A DNA stretch of 64,000 nt from Pelagibacterales bacterium SAG-MED30 (GTDB lineage Bacteria > Pseudomonadota > Alphaproteobacteria > Pelagibacterales > Pelagibacteraceae): NCBI GenBank assembly GCA_014653775.1, contig JACWEA010000001.1, forward strand, positions 92,722 to 156,721. Reading direction: 5' to 3'. The notes beneath the pieces are model-generated. The model saw nothing but the letters and a program-made list of their open reading frames with translations. It made no database searches and was not told where the DNA came from. A program made the position numbers and the translations under genes. Positions 30,139-40,172 of the stretch are shown piece after piece (the stretch's first letter is position 1; the number at the start of each line of letters is the position of its first letter).

Positions 30139-32517
30139 ATGGCAAGTCTAGTTGGATCAAGGGTCGAAAGAAAAGAAGATGGAAGATTTTTACAAGGAAA
30201 AGGGAGATATACAGCAGATATTAATATTGCAAATCAAACATATGCTATTTTTGTAAGATCTCCTCATGCGAGAGCAAAAATTAAAAGTGTAGATACTTCT
30301 AAAGCATTAAAATCATCAGGAGTAGTTGGAGTATTAACTGGTAAAGAAATTGCAGAAGATAAAATTGGAGGTCTGATCGCTGGATGGGCAATTAGAAGTG
30401 AAGATGGCTCTGAAATGAAAGTTCCAGCAAACCCCCCATTAGCAAAAGATGTTGCTAACTTTGTGGGTGAACCTATAGCAGTTGTTTTTGCAGAAACTTT
30501 AGATGAAGCTAAAGAAGGTGCAGAAAAAGTAAAAGTTGATTATAAAGTTTTAAAAGCTGTAGTAGATCCAGCTGATGCAATGAAAAGCGAAGCCATCCAT
30601 GATGGTGTAGATAAAAATCTTTGTTATGATTGGTTACTAGGAGATAGAAAAGCTGTAGATGAAGCTTTTGCAAAAGCTGACAAAATTATCAAAGTAGATT
30701 TAATAAATAATAGATTAGTTCCTAATGCGATGGAACCAAGAGCATGTGTGGTTGACTATAATACTGCTTCAGAAGAAATTACTTTGTATACTACAAGTCA
30801 AAATCCTCATTTATCTAGATTAGTTATGTCGGCGTTTGGTGGTGTTGCACCAGAAAATAAATTGAGAGTAGTAGCTCCTGATGTAGGGGGTGGATTTGGA
30901 TCTAAAATTAATGTTTACAATGAAGAGATTGTTTGTAGTTGGGCATCAAAAAAAATAGAAAGACCAATAAAATGGGTTGCTGAAAGAACAGAATCTTTCT
31001 TAACGGATACTCATGGAAGAGATCATGTTACTCACGCAGAGTTAGCTGTAACTAAAGAAGGTAAGTTTTTAGGATTTAAAAATGAAACTATTGCTAACTT
31101 AGGTGCTTATGCAAGAGTATTTGGAACAGTAACTCCGACATATTTATTTGGACCATGTGCTACAGGTGTTTATGTAATTCCTGCAGCTTATTCAAATGTT
31201 AAAGCTGTTTATACAAATACTGCTCCAGTTGACGCGTATAGAGGTGCTGGAAGACCAGAAGCAACTTATACAATTGAAAGATTAGTTGAAAAAGCTGCTA
31301 TGGAATTAGGTATTGATAAAACTGAAATTAGGATGAGAAATTTTCCAACAGAATTTCCATTTAAACAAACATTAGTTCATACAGTAGACTCCGGTGATTA
31401 TGTTGCTGGTTTAGAAAAAGCTAAACAAATGGCAGATTATGCAGGATTTGAAGCTAGAAGAAAAAAATCTGAAGCCAACGGTAAACTGAGAGGAATTGGA
31501 GTTTCATCTTATTTTGAGGCTTGTGGAATTGCACCTTCAGCTGCAGTTATGTCATTAGGTTGTGGAGTAGGGCTATGGGAGTCAGCAGAAGTAAGATTTA
31601 ATCCTACCGGACAAATATCTGTTTTTACAGGTGCACACAGTCATGGACAAAGCCACCAAACAACATTTGCACAAATAGCAGCAGATGAATTAGGTGTACC
31701 TATGGAAAACATTGATGTTGTTCATGGTGATACTGATAAAGGAACATTTGGAATGGGTACCTATGGTTCAAGATCATTAACCGTTGGAGGTATTGCAATT
31801 GTTAATGCTTGTAAAAAAATTGTAGCTAAAGGTAAAAGAGTTGCAGCTAAAATGCTTGAAGTTAATGAAGATGAAATTGAATTTAAGGATGGAGAGTTTG
31901 TAGCTTTAAAATCTAATAAGAAAAAAACTATTGGAGAAATAGCTTTTGCTTGTTATTTACCAGGTCAAAGAGATGAAATGAAATCTCCAATACCTGAAGG
32001 AGATGAGCCAGGTTTAATAGAGTCTTCTTTCTTTGATCCTGCAAACTTCTCATTTCCAGCAGGTTCACATATTTGTGAGGTAGAAATTGATCCTGAAACT
32101 GGAAATGTAAAAGTTGAAAAATACACAGCAGTTGATGATTTTGGAAGAATAGTAAATCCAATGATCGTTGAAGGACAAGTTCATGGAGGAATTGCTCAAG
32201 GAATAGGTCAGGCTTTGCATGAAAATACTCAATATGATGAAACAGGACAACTAATGACCGCTTCATATATGGATTATACAATGCCAAGAGCAGATAATTT
32301 TCCAGAGTTTAATTTAGGTTTCACATGCACTCATGCAACATCTAATCCACTTGGAGTTAAAGGTTGTGGAGAAGCAGGTGCAATCGCTTCACCACCAACA
32401 GTTATGAATGCAGTAATTGATGCATTAGGTGGTCAAGAAATTTCAATGCCTGCAACAGCTGAGAAAGTCTGGAAAGCTTGCAAGACATTAAAAAAATCTA
32501 ACGCTAAAGCAGCATAG
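30139..32517 (+). CDS. molybdopterin large subunit, CO-dehydrogenase-like (form II type)
   Basis: GSRVERKEDGRFLQGKGRYTADI; PDVGGGFGSKI; active-site loop AYRGAGR; GVKGCGEAGAI. Confidence 0.9.
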   Translation: MASLVGSRVERKEDGRFLQGKGRYTADINIANQTYAIFVRSPHARAKIKSVDTSKALKSSGVVGVLTGKEIAEDKIGGLIAGWAIRSEDGSEMKVPANPPLAKDVANFVGEPIAVVFAETLDEAKEGAEKVKVDYKVLKAVVDPADAMKSEAIHDGVDKNLCYDWLLGDRKAVDEAFAKADKIIKVDLINNRLVPNAMEPRACVVDYNTASEEITLYTTSQNPHLSRLVMSAFGGVAPENKLRVVAPDVGGGFGSKINVYNEEIVCSWASKKIERPIKWVAERTESFLTDTHGRDHVTHAELAVTKEGKFLGFKNETIANLGAYARVFGTVTPTYLFGPCATGVYVIPAAYSNVKAVYTNTAPVDAYRGAGRPEATYTIERLVEKAAMELGIDKTEIRMRNFPTEFPFKQTLVHTVDSGDYVAGLEKAKQMADYAGFEARRKKSEANGKLRGIGVSSYFEACGIAPSAAVMSLGCGVGLWESAEVRFNPTGQISVFTGAHSHGQSHQTTFAQIAADELGVPMENIDVVHGDTDKGTFGMGTYGSRSLTVGGIAIVNACKKIVAKGKRVAAKMLEVNEDEIEFKDGEFVALKSNKKKTIGEIAFACYLPGQRDEMKSPIPEGDEPGLIESSFFDPANFSFPAGSHICEVEIDPETGNVKVEKYTAVDDFGRIVNPMIVEGQVHGGIAQGIGQALHENTQYDETGQLMTASYMDYTMPRADNFPEFNLGFTCTHATSNPLGVKGCGEAGAIASPPTVMNAVIDALGGQEISMPATAEKVWKACKTLKKSNAKAA

Positions 32518-32526
32518 GAGTTACTT

Positions 32527-33312
32527 ATGAAAACATTTAATTATCACACACCAAAAGATGTTAAAGAAGCTTCAAAGTTAGCATCAACTAGTTCTGCCTT
32601 TTTAGCAGGAGGCATGACAACTATCCCTTCAATAAAATTGGGATTAGCAACTTACAAAGATATAATTGATATTAAAAGTATTAAAAAATTGTCTGGTATT
32701 AAAGTAAGTGGTAAATCTGTAACAATTGGTGCTACAACTAAACATGCAGAAGTTGCAGCCTCAAAAGAAGTTCAAAAAACAATTCCAGCTCTTGCAAAAT
32801 TAGCAGGGAACATTGGAGATGCACAAGTTAGAAACAGAGGCACAATTGGTGGATCAATTTCTAATAATGATCCTTCAGCTTGTTATCCTTCGGCGTGTAT
32901 GGCACTTAACGCAGTGATTCATACCAATAGTAGAAAAATTCCAGCTGAAAAGTTTTTTACAGGCATGTTTGAAACTGCTTTAAAAAAAGGGGAACTTGTT
33001 GAGGCAGTAGAGTTTCAGGTTCCTGAAAAAGCTGATTATCAAAAACACCCAAATCCAGCATCAAGATATGCTATTATTGGAGTTTTTGTTGCTAAACATA
33101 AAAAAGAAGTAAACGTAGCGGTTACAGGCGCAAAATCTTGTGTTTATATTGATAAGGATTTATCAAAAAAATTATCATCAAGTTTTTCTTCATCAGTAAT
33201 TGAGGGTATGAAAGTAGATGATTCTGAAATGAATTCAGATATGCATGCATCTTCTGAATATAGAGCCAATCTAGTTTCTTTATATGCAAAAAAAGCTGTT
33301 GAAGCTTGTTAA
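32527..33312 (+). CDS. coxM: FAD-binding medium subunit, CO-dehydrogenase-like
   Basis: LAGGMTTIPSIKLG; IGDAQVRNRGTIGGSISNNDPSACYP. Confidence 0.93.
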   Translation: MKTFNYHTPKDVKEASKLASTSSAFLAGGMTTIPSIKLGLATYKDIIDIKSIKKLSGIKVSGKSVTIGATTKHAEVAASKEVQKTIPALAKLAGNIGDAQVRNRGTIGGSISNNDPSACYPSACMALNAVIHTNSRKIPAEKFFTGMFETALKKGELVEAVEFQVPEKADYQKHPNPASRYAIIGVFVAKHKKEVNVAVTGAKSCVYIDKDLSKKLSSSFSSSVIEGMKVDDSEMNSDMHASSEYRANLVSLYAKKAVEAC

Positions 33313-33331
33313 TTAGATATTATTTTTTCAA

Positions 33332-33661
33332 ATGAAAAATTCATTTGATGAAAAAATTTTAGAAGAAGCTCATGACTGGGTTAAAGTTAATCAAAAAGTT
33401 GTTTTAGCTACAGTTATTCAAACATGGGGCTCTTCCCCAAGACCAACTGGAAGTAGAATGATAGTAAATGAGAAGGGTGATTTCTCTGGATCAGTTTCAG
33501 GGGGGTGTGTTGAATCTGCGGTCGTTAGAGAAAGCATGGGTTTACTTAAGGATAACAAACCTCATAAAAAAATAGAATTTAAAGTTTCTAATGAAAGTGC
33601 CTGGGAAGTAGGCCTTGCTTGTGGTGGTGAAATTACAGTTTATTTAGAACAAATAAACTAA
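33332..33661 (+). CDS. XdhC/CoxI-family maturation factor, N-terminal domain protein
   Basis: LATVIQTWGSSPRPTGSRMIVNEKGDFSGSVSGGCVESAVV. Confidence 0.9.
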   Translation: MKNSFDEKILEEAHDWVKVNQKVVLATVIQTWGSSPRPTGSRMIVNEKGDFSGSVSGGCVESAVVRESMGLLKDNKPHKKIEFKVSNESAWEVGLACGGEITVYLEQIN

Positions 33662-34341
33662 TGAAATTAGAAACGTTAAAATCAATTATTAGTAAAAAAA
33701 AAAATAAAACTGAATTTGCAATAATTACAAATCTATCAACAGGCGAAAGCGAAATTTTTGAAAAAGAAAAACCTTTAAGCAAAGAATTAGAAAAATATTC
33801 TAATCAGATTAATGAATTTTTTAAATCTAAAAAGAATGGAGTAATTGATGGGACAGAAATATTTATAGAAACTTATATAAAACCAATTAAAGTAATTATA
33901 GTTGGGGCAGTTCATATAGCTCAATATTTGGTAGAATTTGCAAAAAGTTTGAATTTTGAAATTTCTATAATTGATCCAAGGGGTTACTTTGCATCTGAGC
34001 AAAGATTTCCTGAAATGAAGATAATTAATAAGTGGCCAGATGAAGCCTTCAAGCAGATTGAAACAAATGAAAATACAGCTTTAATAGCTTTAACTCATGA
34101 TCCTAAGATAGATGATCCGGCATTACAACATGCTTTAAATAAAAAATTTTATTACGTTGGTGCACTTGGAAGTAAAAAAACTCATGCTAACAGATGTGAA
34201 AGATTAAAAGAAGCAGGTTTTAGCTCAAATAAAATTAATTCTATTCATGGACCAATTGGTATAAAATTGGGTGGAAGATCTGCACCTGAAATAGCATTAT
34301 CTATTATTGCTCAGCTAGTTGCAGAAACATATAAAAAATGA
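33661..34341 (+). CDS. XdhC Rossmann-domain maturation factor
   Basis: VIIVGAVHIAQYLVEFAKSL; FYYVGALGSKKTHANRCERL; GPIGIKLGGRSAPEIALSI. Confidence 0.88.
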   Translation: MKLETLKSIISKKKNKTEFAIITNLSTGESEIFEKEKPLSKELEKYSNQINEFFKSKKNGVIDGTEIFIETYIKPIKVIIVGAVHIAQYLVEFAKSLNFEISIIDPRGYFASEQRFPEMKIINKWPDEAFKQIETNENTALIALTHDPKIDDPALQHALNKKFYYVGALGSKKTHANRCERLKEAGFSSNKINSIHGPIGIKLGGRSAPEIALSIIAQLVAETYKK

Positions 34342-35258
34342 AAAAAATTTATATTGTATTTGTTTTGATATTTTTAACTTCTTCTGCTTATGCCGATAAA
34401 TTATTGAAAAGTGGTTTCTTAAGTGGAGAATGGGATTTAGATATAAACTTTAAAGTAGATAACCCTAAAGATAAAATTATAATAATTTATAACCATGGGT
34501 CAGATGAAAATGATAAACCTTCTAAAAACTGTCAATGGAAGAATAATGTAAGAAATTTTGCAGCTTTATCTGGAAAAAAAATAAAAAATAAAGAAATCTT
34601 GGTTTATAGCTTTTGTTCAGATAACCTTGGAGGAGATGATTGGAAAATATTTTGGAAGAAAAAAGACGTAAAATATCAAGGTACCCCAAAACTAGAAAAA
34701 AGAGTAGAAGCTAATCATGAATTGATTGAAAAATTTATTAATCTTGGAGTACCAAACAATCAAATTTTTATTTCAGGACACTCTTGTGGAGGATGGCTTA
34801 CTATGATGTTTATGGCAAAATATCCAAATAAAATTGCAGGTGGAATCTCTACTCACCATGCATGCTATGGAAAATTATCCACAAAATATAAAGTTAAAAA
34901 AGTTGGTGAAGAAGAAGCTTTAAAAAAATTTAAAAAAAAGAAACCTGTTGCATCATATTTTAGAACATCTCAAATAAAAGCTATAAGTGAAGCAAAAAAC
35001 TTACCAGTTTTGATCTTTACTCATCCAAAAGATCCATTTGATGGCTTGTTGTCAGATTGGGTTGAAGATATTCCAGGCACTGAAAGAATTGTAATCAGTG
35101 AAGATTTTAAGATAAACAACAAGTCTTGTAAAAGAATTGGGATTAATAATGGAGAAAGGTGGACTGAGCCACTTACAAATGGTCACTGGATGTCCTTTGG
35201 TGATTGTTTTCAATATTATAATTCAAAAATCTTAGAATTTGTTCAATCTAAAATTTAA
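34338..35258 (+). CDS. exported alpha/beta hydrolase (dienelactone-hydrolase-like)
   Basis: Signal peptide MKKIYIVFVLIFLTSSAYA; FISGHSCGGWLTM nucleophile elbow; NGHWMSF. Confidence 0.75.
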   Translation: MKKIYIVFVLIFLTSSAYADKLLKSGFLSGEWDLDINFKVDNPKDKIIIIYNHGSDENDKPSKNCQWKNNVRNFAALSGKKIKNKEILVYSFCSDNLGGDDWKIFWKKKDVKYQGTPKLEKRVEANHELIEKFINLGVPNNQIFISGHSCGGWLTMMFMAKYPNKIAGGISTHHACYGKLSTKYKVKKVGEEEALKKFKKKKPVASYFRTSQIKAISEAKNLPVLIFTHPKDPFDGLLSDWVEDIPGTERIVISEDFKINNKSCKRIGINNGERWTEPLTNGHWMSFGDCFQYYNSKILEFVQSKI

Positions 35259-35260
35259 AA

Positions 35261-35836
35261 ATGATTAAAGCAATTTTGCTTGCTGCTGGTCAGTCAAAAA
35301 GACTTAAATCAGAAAATAAATTATCAAAGATTTATAAAAAAAAACATTTAATTAATCATACACTACAAACATTACACAAAAGTAAAGTTAACAAAGTTAT
35401 TATTGTTTTTGGTTATCAGCATAAAAAAATTAAAAAGATAATCAAAAAACATAAAAAAAATATTTTTATCTTTAATAAAGATTATAAAAAGGGAATGGCC
35501 TCATCTATTAAAACCGGTTTAAAAAAAGTATCAAGAACTGACAAAGGTTTTATTGTTGTCCAATCAGATATGCCTTTTATAAAAAAATCAGATATTAATA
35601 AGATTTATAGTTCAATTAAATTTAAAAAATATTTGGTCTACGTTTTAAAGTATAAAAATAAGATCGGTAATCCTATTGGTTTTGATATTTCTTTGATCAA
35701 AAAATTTAAAAATATTAAAGGCGAATTTGGTGCAAAATTTATGGTCAAAAGACTTAAGAACAGAACAAAATTTATTAGGATAAGTACAGCTAAATCTTTT
35801 AAAGATTTTGATAAGGCTTCAGATTTTAGAATCTGA
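35261..35836 (+). CDS. MobA/MocA-like nucleotidyltransferase (putative molybdopterin cytidylyltransferase)
   Basis: AILLAAGQSKRLKSENKLSKIY; VVQSDMPFI; GNPIGFD. Confidence 0.85.
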   Translation: MIKAILLAAGQSKRLKSENKLSKIYKKKHLINHTLQTLHKSKVNKVIIVFGYQHKKIKKIIKKHKKNIFIFNKDYKKGMASSIKTGLKKVSRTDKGFIVVQSDMPFIKKSDINKIYSSIKFKKYLVYVLKYKNKIGNPIGFDISLIKKFKNIKGEFGAKFMVKRLKNRTKFIRISTAKSFKDFDKASDFRI

Positions 35837-36400
35837 TTTATTAAAATTGATTCTAAAAAGTAAAAGAATTATTAAAATTATCAGAAAAATAAGTGGTTTA
35901 AAAAATATAGTCTTTGATAACCAAATAAAATGAAGTACCCCAAAAATAGAAATTATATAAATTAATCTATGAATTTTTTTCCAATTTTGTTTTAAAATTC
36001 TTATCATCTTGTCTGATGAAGTGATTGCAAGAGGAATTAATAAAAGCCATGCAGAAAATCCAATAAATACAAATTTCTTTTTAAGAACGTCATCAATCAA
36101 TGGCTCAAAATCGAATCTGTAATCAAGTCCAACATAACTTAACATATGTATTGAGGCATAGAAAAAAGCGAACAAGCCAAGCATTCTTCTAAATTTAATC
36201 CATTCTAAAGATTTTGTAATTTTTTTGAGGGGCGTCATTGAGAGAGTTAAAAAAATAAAAATAAGTGTCCACTCGCCAAAATGGTTTATAATCCTATCTA
36301 CAGGTTCTGGCCCTAATTTATCGTAAAATATTTGATAGGTAATTATATAAATTGGCCAAAGGGATATTAAAAAGACAGCAGGCTTAAAATAATTTTTCAA
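35819..36400 (-). CDS. msrQ: MsrQ/YedZ-like haem membrane subunit
   Basis: HFGEWTLIFIFLTLSMTPLKK; RRMLGLFAFFYASIHMLSY; WKKIHRLIYII; upstream partner msrP. Confidence 0.9.
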   Translation of the reverse strand: MKNYFKPAVFLISLWPIYIITYQIFYDKLGPEPVDRIINHFGEWTLIFIFLTLSMTPLKKITKSLEWIKFRRMLGLFAFFYASIHMLSYVGLDYRFDFEPLIDDVLKKKFVFIGFSAWLLLIPLAITSSDKMIRILKQNWKKIHRLIYIISIFGVLHFIWLSKTIFFKPLIFLIILIILLLFRINFNKSDSKI

Positions 36401-36406
36401 TTTATT

Positions 36407-37306
36407 TTAGTAATTCTTTTTTAAATCCATACCACTATAAAGATGAGCAACTTCATCTCCATAACCATTGAACATTAAAGTTTTTATCCTTGGTGCTAAA
36501 ATACTTTCTCCAATTACTCTCTCTGTGGCTTGAGACCATCTTGGATGGTCAACTTCAGGATTTACATTTGAGTAAAAACCATACTCTCTTGGTGAAGCAT
36601 TTTTCCAGGCAGTGTTCGGCATTTTTTTTGTTAATTTAATTCTAACAATTGATTTCGCACTTTTAAAACCATACTTCCACGGTATGAATATTCTTAATGG
36701 TGCTCCATTTTGATTTGGCAAAGGTTTGTCATATAAACCAGTTACAACTGTCGTAAGAGGGTGCATTGCTTCATCTAATCTCAAACCTTCAATATAAGGC
36801 CAGTTTAAAACAGGATATCTTTGACCAACCATTTCTTCAGGATTATAAACAGTTTCAAATTCAACGAATTTTGCTGATGGTTTAATCTGAACTTTATTAA
36901 GTAATTCACTTAATGAAAAACCTAACCATGGTATTACCATTGACCATCCTTCAACACACCTAAGTTTTAAAATTCTTTCTTCAGATTTAATTGCTAGAAT
37001 TTCTTCAATAGGGAGCTCTAAAGATTTTTCGACCTCACCTTCAATTTTAATACTCCAAGGTCTTGTAGTAAAATTTTTTGCTCTTCTATGAGGATCACTT
37101 TTACCAGTACCGAATTCATAAAAATTATTATAGGTCGTTATATCCTCATAACTATTTGGTTCATTTAGATTACTGGCTTTAGCATTTATTAATGGAACTG
37201 AGCTTAATGTGAGTGCACCTAATCCATAGCCCATAGATTTAATAAAAGATCTTCTGTCATTATAAATTTTTTCAGGAGTAATTTCCGAATATTTAAACTT
37301 TTTCAT
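36407..37306 (-). CDS. msrP: protein-methionine-sulfoxide reductase catalytic subunit MsrP/YedY
   Basis: Tat motif RRSFIKSMG; LRCVEGWSMVIPWLGF; APLRIFIPWKYGFKSAKSIVRI. Confidence 0.93.
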   Translation of the reverse strand: MKKFKYSEITPEKIYNDRRSFIKSMGYGLGALTLSSVPLINAKASNLNEPNSYEDITTYNNFYEFGTGKSDPHRRAKNFTTRPWSIKIEGEVEKSLELPIEEILAIKSEERILKLRCVEGWSMVIPWLGFSLSELLNKVQIKPSAKFVEFETVYNPEEMVGQRYPVLNWPYIEGLRLDEAMHPLTTVVTGLYDKPLPNQNGAPLRIFIPWKYGFKSAKSIVRIKLTKKMPNTAWKNASPREYGFYSNVNPEVDHPRWSQATERVIGESILAPRIKTLMFNGYGDEVAHLYSGMDLKKNY

Positions 37307-37745
37307 TTTTTATTGGATTTCCTTTTAACCAAGCACTATCTTCATTTTCGTAATGTTCTTTTTTCCATATTGGAGATCTCTTTTTAATTTCTTCAATAAT
37401 ATATCTTGAAAGTACATAAGCTTGATCACGGTGTTTGCAAGCGACTGCGATAATTATGCTTATCTCTCCTAAGTTAAGACGTCCTTTGGCATGTTCTATA
37501 AAAACTGCTTTATCTTTAATATTTAACTTTTGATCTGCTTCATTATAAATTTCCTCAAAACTTTTAATCACCATTTCATCGTGACTATCATAAGTTATTC
37601 CTGTTACTGTTTTATTATCGTTAATATTTCTTACAGTTCCTAAAAAATAAATTGATGCTCCAAACTTCGAGTCTTTAATAAATTTTTCAGCGTTTGAAGT
37701 AAGTATTTTCTCTTTTTTAAAATCTACTATTTTTGTATGAAGCAT
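37293..37745 (-). CDS. moaE: molybdopterin synthase large subunit
   Basis: GASIYFLGTVRN, IEHAKGRLNLGEISIIIAVACKHRDQAY, RSPIWKKEHYE. Confidence 0.93.
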   Translation of the reverse strand: MLHTKIVDFKKEKILTSNAEKFIKDSKFGASIYFLGTVRNINDNKTVTGITYDSHDEMVIKSFEEIYNEADQKLNIKDKAVFIEHAKGRLNLGEISIIIAVACKHRDQAYVLSRYIIEEIKKRSPIWKKEHYENEDSAWLKGNPIKNEKV

Positions 37746-38014
37746 TAACCTCCCCCGATAGGAGGTATAATACCAATCTTTTGATCTTTTGTGATTTTAT
37801 AATTGTCGCTAATTATTTCGTTATTTTCTGAACAAAAAGCTGAGGAATTTACAACTTTAATGAAGTTTTCATTTCCACTAAAATTTTTATATATGTACTT
37901 AATGATTTCATTTCTTAAATCATTTATTGAAGATTTATCTTGAACCTCAATCACTAAATGATCGTTATCACTGAAATCTCTACTAGCACCAAACAATTCT
38001 AATTTGATTTTCAT
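37745..38014 (-). CDS. moaD: molybdopterin synthase sulfur carrier subunit
   Basis: Ubiquitin-like small protein ending IIPPIGGG. Confidence 0.9.
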   Translation of the reverse strand: MKIKLELFGASRDFSDNDHLVIEVQDKSSINDLRNEIIKYIYKNFSGNENFIKVVNSSAFCSENNEIISDNYKITKDQKIGIIPPIGGG

Positions 38015-38481
38015 TTTTTGACCTTAGATGAAAATTTTAAATTTTCATAATTGAATTTAGATTTATTCTTATTAATAAAATCATCCATTAACTTGACTTT
38101 TTCATCTTCAAATTCTGCAACCTTTCTTTCATTAAGGTCTACATACAAAGCTAGAATTTCAATTGTTGAGGCTAGGAATTTTTTTTCTTTGTGAATCATT
38201 TCCATTTTATATTGAAGTCTTTTTTTATCATGATCAAAATAAACGCAATTAATATCTACTTCATCATTTAGTTGAAGCTCTTGATTGTAAGTTATGTGAG
38301 ACTCTACAATCATTGTACTTTTCTTAGTTGTTTTTGCTGAGTGCTCACCCATCTGAAAAATATTATTTAATGTATCAGCACCATATTTATCAAAAATTAA
38401 TAGATAATATGAAACATTCATATGATCGTTGTAATCAATCCAATCTTTAATTACTTTTTGAGTACTTAAATAAACTGACAT
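38011..38481 (-). CDS. hotdog-fold acyl-CoA thioesterase-like protein
   Basis: IDYNDHMNVSYYLLIFDKYGAD hotdog signature. Confidence 0.8.
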   Translation of the reverse strand: MSVYLSTQKVIKDWIDYNDHMNVSYYLLIFDKYGADTLNNIFQMGEHSAKTTKKSTMIVESHITYNQELQLNDEVDINCVYFDHDKKRLQYKMEMIHKEKKFLASTIEILALYVDLNERKVAEFEDEKVKLMDDFINKNKSKFNYENLKFSSKVKK

Positions 38482-38487
38482 TAAATA

Positions 38488-39033
38488 TTAAAAAATATTT
38501 TTTAGGAACTCAGGTAGACCATCTGGATTTTTCCATAATCCACTTTTTCCACCTTCTTTAATTAACAACTTGACGTTATCAATTTTCAAATGGGGATTTA
38601 CTATTTTACTTAAATCATAAATAGTTATTAACGCAGCATTAACACCCATGATTGCTTCCATTTCAACACCTGTTTTAGCAACTGCAGATACTACACAAAA
38701 AACTTCAAGTGAATTATCAACTTCATTCATTATAATTTTAGTAGCAGTATGATCAATTGGAAGTGGGTGACATAAAGGAATTAGTTCACTTGTTTTTTTA
38801 ACCCCTAATACAGCCGATATCTCAGCCAAAGTAATTGGATCTCCTTTAGGCATCTTTTTATTTTTAATTAAATCAAAAACTTCTTTTCCTACATAAATTT
38901 TTCCAGAAGCTAATGCTCTTCTAAATGTTTCTTTTTTTGAAGAAACATCAACCATATTAAAAGAGTTTTTTTGAAATATTTCTTTTGCCCAATCTTTGAG
39001 TTCTTCTTGATTAACAATCTTTAAATTTTTCAT
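38488..39033 (-). CDS. moaC: cyclic pyranopterin monophosphate synthase
   Basis: MVDVSSKKETFRRALA; LIPLCHPLPIDH; GVEMEAIMGVNAALITIYDL. Confidence 0.94.
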   Translation of the reverse strand: MKNLKIVNQEELKDWAKEIFQKNSFNMVDVSSKKETFRRALASGKIYVGKEVFDLIKNKKMPKGDPITLAEISAVLGVKKTSELIPLCHPLPIDHTATKIIMNEVDNSLEVFCVVSAVAKTGVEMEAIMGVNAALITIYDLSKIVNPHLKIDNVKLLIKEGGKSGLWKNPDGLPEFLKNIF

Positions 39034-40026
39034 TTAACCACCAGTCTTTGAAAGATTTTTTGTTAATCCAGTTTCTCCAAGCTCAAGATAATGAGATTCT
39101 TTTTTAAACTTCATTTGTCCCAAAATTAGTTCTTTTAATTCTTCAGTTTGATCATCTTTTTGTAACAAATGTCTTATACTTATTCCAGTATTTCCAAACA
39201 AACAAAGCCTCAAGTCACCTTTTGATGTAATTCTAAGACGATTACATGATTTACAAAAATCTTTAGAATATGGCGCGATAATTCCAAACTTACCTTTGTA
39301 ATCTGGATTTATATAATTTAATGATGGACCTGCATCCTGGCCTAAGGTTTGATAAATCCACTTATTTTCAATTAAGTAATTTTTGAATATCTTAGATGAA
39401 ATATGATATCTATTAAAATAATCTAAATTATCTCCAGTTTGCATTAATTCAATATATCTAAAATTTACTTTATTAATTTTTATATATTCAGCCCAAGAAT
39501 CAAAATCTTTTTTAGAAGAATTAACACCATTTAAAAGAACTGCATTAATTTTAATATTATCAAAATTTAAACTTTGTAAAATCTCTATACCTTTTAGAAT
39601 TTCAGGTAATCTGTCATGTTTTGTAATACTTTTAAATGTTTCCCTATCTAAACTATCAATACTAATATTAATTCCATCTAAACCACTATCAATTAGTAAC
39701 TTTGCTTTTTGATCAAGATGATATCCATTCGTTGTAATGACAATTTTTTTAATAGATGTTTCATTTTTTAAAATTTTTACAATTTCATAAAAATCTTTTC
39801 TAACTGTTGGTTCTCCACCTGTTAATCTTATTTTCTGAACTCCTAATTCAGAAAATCCTTTAGCCAACCTTCTAATTTCATCTATGTTGAGAAATTTTCT
39901 ATTGTCACTCTTATCTGCTTGATAACCATTGGGTAGACAGTATCCGCATTTAAAATTACATACTTCAGTGATGGACATTCTTATATAAGGAAATTTTCTT
40001 CCAAATTTATCTTGCAAGTGTTGCAT
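39034..40026 (-). CDS. moaA: GTP 3',8-cyclase
   Basis: RMSITEVCNFKCGYCLP; IRLTGGEPTVRKDF; FCKSCNRLRITSKGDLRLCLFG; C-terminal GG. Confidence 0.95.
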   Translation of the reverse strand: MQHLQDKFGRKFPYIRMSITEVCNFKCGYCLPNGYQADKSDNRKFLNIDEIRRLAKGFSELGVQKIRLTGGEPTVRKDFYEIVKILKNETSIKKIVITTNGYHLDQKAKLLIDSGLDGINISIDSLDRETFKSITKHDRLPEILKGIEILQSLNFDNIKINAVLLNGVNSSKKDFDSWAEYIKINKVNFRYIELMQTGDNLDYFNRYHISSKIFKNYLIENKWIYQTLGQDAGPSLNYINPDYKGKFGIIAPYSKDFCKSCNRLRITSKGDLRLCLFGNTGISIRHLLQKDDQTEELKELILGQMKFKKESHYLELGETGLTKNLSKTGG

Positions 40027-40172
40027 AAAATAAACTTATACTAGAATTAATAATTAATAAATTTAAATAAATAGTAAAACTCAATAATGAATTTCAACCA
40101 AAAATTGTAATTTTTTTTTTATTATTAAATCTTTTTAAAATTTGATAATAATAATCAAATTGGAGGTCTTTT

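Noticed and set aside
31928-32287. Minus-strand ORFs 31928..32287 and 32065..32250
   Set aside because: Antisense to the conserved molybdopterin large subunit
30139-32517. Annotation as genuine (form I) CO dehydrogenase
   Set aside because: Active-site loop is AYRGAGR, not AYxCSFR
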